This document shows, in pieces, positions 1 through 4,587 of a DNA stretch of 7,192 nt. Positions within the stretch are counted from its first letter, which is position 1; every line of letters begins with the position of its first letter. The stretch lies in assembly GCA_030834835.1 (NCBI GenBank), contig JAUQXD010000906.1, forward strand, positions 1 through 7,192. Direction: 5' to 3'. The notes beneath the pieces were generated by a model. It was not told the DNA's origin. It made no database searches and saw nothing but the letters and a program-made list of their open reading frames with translations. Origin of the DNA: Thermoflexales bacterium. GTDB taxonomy: Bacteria; Chloroflexota; Anaerolineae; Fen-1058. The position numbers and the translations under genes were made by a program.

Positions 1-552
1 TGCAATGTACGCCACGCCAAAATCACCCAACAGGTAATAGGCGATAACCAGCAATTCCATGACGGCGACATGCCCGGGATTGGACAGGATGTATTCCAGG
101 AATAAAACGACAACGGTGATCAGTGCGCCTAGGTAGCCGGCCAGCACCAGCAGCCTGTAGCGCCGGCTGACCTGCGCCTGCAAGGCGCGATAATGCAGCA
201 CCAGGCTAGCCAGGACGGGAACAAACCCGATGCCCCACGACACATCGACGATTGACGGGTATACAGCCGGCTGACCTGAAAAGTGAGCGACAAGCCACAA
301 CCCTTCCGAAATGGTTAAGACTGTCATGCCGGAACCAAACAGCAGCCAGACCCGGCGGGCGGCCACCCCCGGCTCAAACAGGCGGCTGGCCTTCAACGTC
401 AGGATCGCCGCCAGCAGCGCACCGACGGCAAACAGGGTATGAGTCACGACCAGCAGCACGTCGCTGCCGCCGGGCTGCCAGATATAAAGCCCGACATAGA
501 GCAACAACAGGCCGACGATACTCGCTGGCGTGAGCCAGATTCGTTTCAGCAT
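1..552 (-). CDS. Polytopic membrane protein, N-terminal part (runs off left edge)
   Basis: An uninterrupted 184-codon frame starts with ATG at 552 and is still open at base 1, so the 3' end is missing. The start is well supported: AGGAG at 560-564 lies 7 bases upstream. The protein begins MLKRIWLTPASIVG and contains about six hydrophobic segments, near residues 6-25, 32-53, 66-91, 97-119, 130-156 and 162-184, separated by short Arg-rich loops (for example AARR near 64-67 and SRRYR near 127-131). The segment VYPSIVDVSWGIGFVPVLA resembles the conserved part of multi-helix membrane input regions found before histidine kinases and diguanylate cyclases, where an 'FPSLADV.ylxgYPL'-like stretch is typical. 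That resemblance is from memory and weak. It lies 28 bases downstream of the 581-1003 gene, so the two are probably one operon. A kinase or cyclase output domain may lie beyond the window. Membrane location is fairly sure; function is unknown. Confidence 0.8.
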   Translation of the reverse strand, partial: MLKRIWLTPASIVGLLLLYVGLYIWQPGGSDVLLVVTHTLFAVGALLAAILTLKASRLFEPGVAARRVWLLFGSGMTVLTISEGLWLVAHFSGQPAVYPSIVDVSWGIGFVPVLASLVLHYRALQAQVSRRYRLLVLAGYLGALITVVVLFLEYILSNPGHVAVMELLVIAYYLLGDFGVAYIA

Positions 553-580
553 CGAACATCTCCTGCACGGCCGTCGAGGG

Positions 581-1003
581 TCATAAGCAGATCAGTCCAC
601 ACTGCTCGTTAAGGGCAGCCAGGCGGGCAGGCAACAGGCCCAACACCGCGTTCACCGTCGATCTCAGCAGGTTCTCCCCCAGAATCTGACGGGCCAACCG
701 CTGCGCCTCCCGCGCGTACGAACGATAAACGGACAACAGCATCCGGGCATCGACATCGGGGATGCGCTGCCCCAGCTCGTTCAGGTTGGACAGGCCCGTT
801 AAGACCTGCCAGCCGTGCTGCCCGGCATACCGATTCATTTGCTGCGTAAATTGATCGCTGAGCAGCCGGCCGCCGGTCCGCGCGATGGCGTCACTTAGCC
901 CCATCAACAGGGTCTTAAACAGCAAACTCAAGTCAGCACACAGCGCCTGATTGGTATCGATCGGGGCGGCTTCGTTTGTAGGTGAGAGCGGCGGAATGGA
1001 CAT
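581..1003 (-). CDS. Hypothetical 140-residue helical protein
   Basis: I do not recognise this family. The protein starts MSIPPLSPTNEAAP, has a short Pro-rich disordered head, and is then almost entirely amphipathic helix with no transmembrane segment or signal peptide. It is rich in Leu, Ala, Arg and Gln and has few charged clusters. The frame extends back to a TTG at 1078, but that TTG is part of the predicted -35 hexamer (1073-1078), and no ATG, GTG or TTG in this frame lies between the predicted transcription start near 1043 and the ATG at 1003. The ATG is therefore chosen, although only a weak ribosome site precedes it. The gene ends in TGA 28 bases before the membrane-protein gene, which suggests co-transcription. 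Two cysteines lie near the C-terminus (CGLICL). It could be a soluble partner of the downstream membrane protein, for example a split sensor or adaptor. That is inference only. Confidence 0.7.
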   Translation of the reverse strand: MSIPPLSPTNEAAPIDTNQALCADLSLLFKTLLMGLSDAIARTGGRLLSDQFTQQMNRYAGQHGWQVLTGLSNLNELGQRIPDVDARMLLSVYRSYAREAQRLARQILGENLLRSTVNAVLGLLPARLAALNEQCGLICL

Positions 1004-1049
1004 GGAGGCTTTGAGTTGGCGATCAAATTCTCTGACGCAGGGCGACCAT

Positions 1050-1078
1050 ACTATACGGCGAAGCGCGGCGGACGTCAA
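1050..1078 (-). promoter_or_regulatory. Sigma70-like promoter for the 581-1003 gene
   Basis: On the minus strand TTGACG (1078-1073, 5/6 to consensus) is followed by exactly 17 bases and then TATAGT (1055-1050, 5/6). Transcription would start near 1043, about 40 bases before the ATG at 1003. The -35 hexamer is the end of a 27-bp sequence repeated in front of the STAND gene. Confidence 0.7.
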
Positions 1079-1099
1079 TACGTGGAACTACTCATTTTG
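1073..1099. repeat. 27-bp promoter-linked direct repeat, copy 1
   Basis: This copy matches 4471-4497 at 26 of 27 positions in the same orientation; the single difference is at 1093 (C) against 4491 (T). On the minus strand it reads CAAAAT, then G/A, then AGTAGTTCCACGTATTGACG, and it ends on the -35 hexamer of the promoter at 1050-1078. In this copy ACGT-CAAT-ACGT (1072-1083) forms a small symmetric site. It may be an operator or an upstream activator site, or the edge of a duplicated promoter. Confidence 0.85.
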
Positions 1100-1101
1100 G
1101 C

Positions 1102-1143
1102 AGGCGGATTGTCACGTTGATGGGGAGCAAAACTAATCCGCCT
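1102..1143. repeat. Nine-bp inverted repeat between STAND gene and promoter
   Basis: AGGCGGATT (1102-1110) and AATCCGCCT (1135-1143) are a perfect 9-bp inverted repeat with a 24-base spacer. It abuts the outer end of the 27-bp repeat. No T-tract follows on either strand, so a classical terminator is unlikely. It could be a protein-binding site, a stabilising 3' hairpin for the STAND mRNA, or chance. Confidence 0.45.
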
Positions 1144-1164
1144 TCAAAGTACGACGTCCCGATC

Positions 1165-1198
1165 AAAATCGTGCCGAGCGGAGCGAGTCCCGACGATT
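1165..1198 (-). terminator. Weak terminator-like hairpin after the STAND gene
   Basis: Five bases after the TAA of the STAND gene, the minus strand has AATCGT (1198-1193) and ACGATT (1172-1167) around a GC-rich 20-base loop, with the second arm running into a short TTTT. The stem is only 6 bp and the T-run is short. This is a tentative call, made because of its position. Confidence 0.3.
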
Positions 1199-1202
1199 GC
1201 GT

Positions 1203-4200
1203 TTACGCCTCGCCCAATTCCTTCAACAACGCGCCCGCTTCATCATACGCCACTTTGTAGGTGTAATCGGGCGGACCGTCGCACGTGGCGAGGCGACGCG
1301 CTTCACGCGCATGCTGCAAGGCCAGCGTCCTGTCGTTATCTTTCAGCGCCTCTTGCGCGAGGAAGAGATGCACGTCCGCGCCTTGCAGCACGTAGCCGCT
1401 GCGCTCTGTGATGAGCAGTGCTTCCTCCGCTAGGCGCAGGCTCTCGCCACGCTCATTCTGCTCCGCCCGCAGCCGCGCCAGATCGAGCAGGATGTCAGCT
1501 TCGCCATCAACCGCGTTGATGTTGCGGCAGCGGGTCAGTGCTTCGCTCAGGTGATGTTCGGCTTGAGCGAGATCGCCATTGAGGCGATGGGCCGCGCCGA
1601 GCAGCCAATGAGCGCGCACATAGTCGCGTTCGAAGGGATAATGTTTGCGTGCTGTTTCGTCAGCCAGTTCAAGCGCGCGGCGAGCGGCGGAGAGGGCCTC
1701 ACCTACCTCACCCCCAACCCCTCTCCTACGAGGCGAGGGGAGTGCACGTGCAATGAGGAAGGCGCGTAGGGCACGATAAGCCCAGACAATGCACTGTGAC
1801 TGCACGTTATTGTCTTTCCCAAACATCTTGAGCGCCGTAGCTAATTCTTCTTCCGATGCTTGCCACACGCCGCGATAGCCCAACAGCAGCCCCAACTCCC
1901 GATGTCCGATCGCCTCTTTGAATTCGTTCTCGATCTCGCGGCACAAATCGATACGGCGGCGCAGGTTGGCTTCGGCAGCGCGAAGGGCGCCGATGATCAT
2001 CTGCTGTGTCGCCACATTCCCGAGGCCGGTGGCAATTCCCTTTTTGTTACCTCGCCTTTCATCAATATCATTCGCCACTTCAAACAGCAGTACGGCACTG
2101 CGCGGCTGACCGCTGAGGGAGTAAACATTGGCAAGGTCGTCTAACGCAGCAGATTGACGACTCACGTCTTTGAGCCGCGGCGGGCGATCTTCACCGTCGG
2201 GAAACAGTGCGCGTAACAGTTCGATCTCCAGTTGATATGCGCCCAACTGATAGTATGCGGGGGTGTCAATGCGATCTCTAAAGAGCTGATATGCCTGATC
2301 ATGTTGCCCAGCGCGGACGGTGTGATGAAACAGTTCAATTACAGGCTGTAGGTCATCCAGCGTTTGCACTTTGTTCGGCGTGGGCACGGCGGCGAAGTAG
2401 TCGCGCAGTTGGGTATGGGCGGCGGTGCGGTCGCCGGTGGTCAGGCGGTCGTAAGCGTAACGCCGGACGATGGGGTGCAGATCAAAGCGGTTGGCCTTCT
2501 CATCGCGGTGCAAGAGGCCGCGGGCGAGAAGATCACGCAGATCATTATCGAAGTCGGTCGCATCGCCTTTGGCAGCCAGAGCGTGCAGTGCCTCGTAACT
2601 CACAGCTGATCGAAAACATGCGACGCGGCTCAGCAGCTTCTGACGTGCGGGCGTCAGAGTGGTGTAGGCTTGCTCAAGGACGTGATGCTGGCGTTGAATC
2701 TGATCACCGCTGACATCAAGGCGTTTGGCGACGGCGATGTCGCCAGGCTGTTGAAAGTCGCCAATGATCAGACCGGCCAGCAAGCGCAGGCTCAGCGGGT
2801 GATAGCCGTAGGGTTCGCAGGCCGCTTGAATCTCGGCGCGGCTGCCGCGCACACCCTGTGCGCGAAAGAAGGCCACCGCATCGGCGGGTTGCATTTGCGT
2901 CAGTTCTTTTTCGACGCAGCCTTGCAGCAATTCGCCGCTGCGAATTTGCAGGATGCGCGGACAGAGGCGAGTGGTCATCAGCACTTTGCCGCGCAGATTG
3001 GGCAGCGAAGCGAGACTGCGCAGGAAGTGCTCGGCGAAGGGGCTGATGCAGTCACGGTCACCCTCCCCAACCCTCCCCCGATTCTCAGGGGAGGGAGCGG
3101 AGTCGCCTTGATAGGCGGCATTCATGCTGCTGAAGGCGCGCAAGGCGCGCTCGAAACCGTCAAGCACCAGCAGGGTGTTGTGCGTCTGCAATTCGCGCAA
3201 CAAGAGATCAACTTGTTGACGGGGGCCAAGTCCCTGCGCGTCTACGTTTAGATACTTTAGCGTGTCGCGCAAGAAGTTGTCGAAACTGGCATCGCCTTCG
3301 TAGAAACTCCACCACACCACGCGCGGCCACTGCGCGACAGTCACATCGTGCATCAGCCAGTGCCAGGCCAGCGCGCTCTTGCCAAATCCGCCGAGAGCGC
3401 GGATGACGAGTAAAGGATGTGCGTGATCGTTGTTGAGCCACTTGCTCAACATTTCGCGCTCAGCGGCGCGACCAGTGAAGTTCGGCGGCATGCCGTAGGG
3501 ATGGGCCAGATACCACGTCGGCGGCGTGTCTTTGGCCGTCGTTTCTGGGATCAGCGTCACGCCGAGGGCGGTAAGCAACTGCCGCCAGGCGATGTCCCAA
3601 TCGTCGGGATCGACGAAGTTCACGTAGGTCATGAACTTCAGGCGCAGCGGTAGATCGCATCTGGCTTTGAGCAGTGGAATCAGGCGCAGGTTCTGATTCG
3701 ATGGTTCGAGCGTTTGCAGCAGTAGATTCTCAAACTCGGTCCACTGGCTTGCCAGATAATCGGGCGTGAGGATCAACAGCGTTTTGCGGCTGGTCAAGAT
3801 CGCGCGCTCGATCTCTTTGATGCTGGGCGCACCGGGGCGAAAATCGCGGAAGTCAATGCAGACGCGCAAACCGTGTTTTTCCAGCGTATGGAGCAAATCG
3901 CCGCGCACCCAAGCCTTGTCCTTGGAACTGTAAGAGATGAAGACATCGTATTCGAATTCGCCTTGAGATTGAGGCGGTGTTGATGACAGATTGGATGGAG
4001 GTGGTGGCGTTGTGCCTGAGCCACCGCTGCTGGCATCGATCTTATCGCGGCCAGTCACATCGCCATAGATGTTGACGATCTGCGCGTTGATCGTCGCGCC
4101 ACCGGATTGATTAACGACGGCACTGGCAGGTTGATCGAGCTTGGGCGCGGGAGACGCGGACTCAGCAGAAGCAGCGGGGCTTTCTTCGAAGGCATGTGGT

Positions 4201-4397
4201 CGCAAACGGCGGCAAGTCGCTTCCAGTTCGGCCAGGCGATTGCGACGTTGGCAGTAGGCCACCAACTCGCGGGCCTTGCCCGCTTTCGCGTCTCCGCCGA
4301 GATTCTCGTAATCGATACCGAGATCGAAACAGACATCACGAAGTTCACTGTCACTGAAATACTTGACGAGGATGTCGCGCAAACCGGGTAGATCCAT
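1203..4397 (-). CDS. EAD-TIR-STAND NTPase-TPR protein (NLR-like conflict/defence receptor)
   Basis: 1064 residues. Residues 1-70 form a death-like effector-associated domain (MDLPGLRDILVKYF...), which I read as EAD7-type. A linker follows with the GDVTGRDKI motif near 112-120 that is common in EAD proteins. Residues 148-277 are a TIR domain: YDVFISYSS from Y150, RDFRPG box at 184-189, and W219-T-E-F-E223, with E223 in the place of the catalytic glutamate of NADase TIRs. From about 305 comes a STAND/NB-ARC-like ATPase: P-loop ALGGFGKS with K340-S341, LLVLD Walker B ending at D413, MTTR sensor with R477, HPLSL near P534, and an MHD-like LHP with H641. Helical TPR-type repeats fill about 655-1035, then a tail containing CDGPPDYTYK. 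Known TIR-STAND proteins detect a trigger, oligomerise and deplete or convert NAD, causing abortive infection. That role here is inferred from architecture. The ATG at 4397 is chosen over the TTG at 4421 because of a strong ribosome site. Two palindromic repeats are inserted in frame. Confidence 0.93.
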   Translation of the reverse strand: MDLPGLRDILVKYFSDSELRDVCFDLGIDYENLGGDAKAGKARELVAYCQRRNRLAELEATCRRLRPHAFEESPAASAESASPAPKLDQPASAVVNQSGGATINAQIVNIYGDVTGRDKIDASSGGSGTTPPPPSNLSSTPPQSQGEFEYDVFISYSSKDKAWVRGDLLHTLEKHGLRVCIDFRDFRPGAPSIKEIERAILTSRKTLLILTPDYLASQWTEFENLLLQTLEPSNQNLRLIPLLKARCDLPLRLKFMTYVNFVDPDDWDIAWRQLLTALGVTLIPETTAKDTPPTWYLAHPYGMPPNFTGRAAEREMLSKWLNNDHAHPLLVIRALGGFGKSALAWHWLMHDVTVAQWPRVVWWSFYEGDASFDNFLRDTLKYLNVDAQGLGPRQQVDLLLRELQTHNTLLVLDGFERALRAFSSMNAAYQGDSAPSPENRGRVGEGDRDCISPFAEHFLRSLASLPNLRGKVLMTTRLCPRILQIRSGELLQGCVEKELTQMQPADAVAFFRAQGVRGSRAEIQAACEPYGYHPLSLRLLAGLIIGDFQQPGDIAVAKRLDVSGDQIQRQHHVLEQAYTTLTPARQKLLSRVACFRSAVSYEALHALAAKGDATDFDNDLRDLLARGLLHRDEKANRFDLHPIVRRYAYDRLTTGDRTAAHTQLRDYFAAVPTPNKVQTLDDLQPVIELFHHTVRAGQHDQAYQLFRDRIDTPAYYQLGAYQLEIELLRALFPDGEDRPPRLKDVSRQSAALDDLANVYSLSGQPRSAVLLFEVANDIDERRGNKKGIATGLGNVATQQMIIGALRAAEANLRRRIDLCREIENEFKEAIGHRELGLLLGYRGVWQASEEELATALKMFGKDNNVQSQCIVWAYRALRAFLIARALPSPRRRGVGGEVGEALSAARRALELADETARKHYPFERDYVRAHWLLGAAHRLNGDLAQAEHHLSEALTRCRNINAVDGEADILLDLARLRAEQNERGESLRLAEEALLITERSGYVLQGADVHLFLAQEALKDNDRTLALQHAREARRLATCDGPPDYTYKVAYDEAGALLKELGEA
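1708..1744. repeat. Palindromic mini-repeat inside the STAND gene, copy A
   Basis: CCCCTC (1718-1723) and GAGGGG (1735-1740) form an interrupted stem that continues with CCT/AGG around the loop ACG, preceded by TCACCCCCAAC. On the plus strand it would encode the familiar repeat peptide LTPNPSPTRRGE. In the receptor it gives residues 885-900, ALPSPRRRGVGGEVGE, in the middle of the TPR region. It belongs to the same family as 3058-3100 and has the same orientation. Confidence 0.8.
3058..3100. repeat. Palindromic mini-repeat inside the STAND gene, copy B
   Basis: CCCTCCCC (3071-3078) and GGGGAGGG (3088-3095) form a perfect 8-bp stem with a 9-base loop, preceded by TCACCCTCCCCAA. In the receptor it encodes residues 434-447 (APSPENRGRVGEGD), between Walker B (D413) and the sensor arginine (R477) of the ATPase. 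Its translation parallels copy A (LPSPRRRGVGGE), so both copies sit in the same orientation and reading frame. Confidence 0.8.
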
Positions 4398-4405
4398 GAG
4401 ATAAG

Positions 4406-4413
4406 TCCTTCTT
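4406..4413 (-). promoter_or_regulatory. Ribosome binding site fixing the STAND start
   Basis: The minus strand reads AAGAAGGA here, 8 bases before the ATG at 4397. The alternative TTG at 4421 lies upstream of this site and has no such sequence before it, so the ATG is preferred. Confidence 0.8.
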
Positions 4414-4447
4414 GATGGCAAGTGACTTCTCGCTGCTGGATGCTGTC

Positions 4448-4476
4448 AGTTTACGTTAAAGCCTGCCGGGCGTCAA
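4448..4476 (-). promoter_or_regulatory. Sigma70-like promoter for the STAND gene
   Basis: TTGACG (4476-4471, 5/6) is followed by 17 bases and TAAACT (4453-4448, 4/6). Transcription would start near 4441, about 44 bases before the ATG. Its geometry is the same as the promoter at 1050-1078 and its -35 lies in the same 27-bp element. The -10 is poorer here, so it may depend on an activator. Confidence 0.6.
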
Positions 4477-4497
4477 TACGTGGAACTACTTATTTTG
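4471..4497. repeat. 27-bp promoter-linked direct repeat, copy 2
   Basis: This is the second copy of the element at 1073-1099 (26/27 identical), again ending on the -35 hexamer. Beyond the -35 the two copies stay partly alike for about six more bases (TCCGCC against CCCGGC). Together the copies bracket the STAND gene as direct repeats about 3.4 kb apart. Confidence 0.85.
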
Positions 4498-4511
4498 AGG
4501 GTCAAATGTCA

Positions 4512-4543
4512 CCGCGCCCACCTCGATGTTGAGATGGGCGCGG
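4512..4543 (-). terminator. Strong hairpin after the HerA-like ATPase gene
   Basis: On the minus strand CCGCGCCCATCTC pairs with GAGGTGGGCGCGG over 13 bp around a 6-base loop (AACATC). One pair is a G-U wobble in minus-strand RNA but would be a C-A mismatch in plus-strand RNA, which fits a structure that works in the minus-strand transcript. It lies 44 bases after the TGA at 4588. The sequence after it (TGACATTTGACC) is not a clean T-tract, so termination may be partial. It may instead protect the mRNA 3' end. Confidence 0.6.
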
Positions 4544-4587
4544 CGGGTGTTCCATTCGCGAAGATTCGTGTCAATTCGCGGAGGGCT

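Noticed and set aside
374..568. Minus-strand frame of 64 codons overlapping the membrane-protein start
   Set aside because: It is out of frame with the membrane protein, has no hydrophobic pattern, and its ATG overlaps the ribosome site of the 552 start.
1004..1078. N-terminal extension of the 140-residue protein to a TTG at 1078
   Set aside because: The TTG is part of the predicted -35 hexamer, and the extension covers the -10 and predicted transcription start.
2670..3251. Plus-strand frame of 193 codons opposite the STAND gene
   Set aside because: Antisense to the ATPase domain and without domain signal; its repeat-like peptide (LPNPPPILRGG) comes from the palindromic insert.
1073..4497. 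CRISPR or transposon-end reading of the 27-bp direct repeats
   Set aside because: Only two copies occur, 3.4 kb apart, with no spacer array, no transposase gene and no terminal inverted repeats. Both copies instead coincide with -35 elements.
4398..4587. Small gene in the gap between the two large genes
   Set aside because: The gap holds a ribosome site, a promoter, the 27-bp repeat and a hairpin. No frame with a credible start and ribosome site was found.
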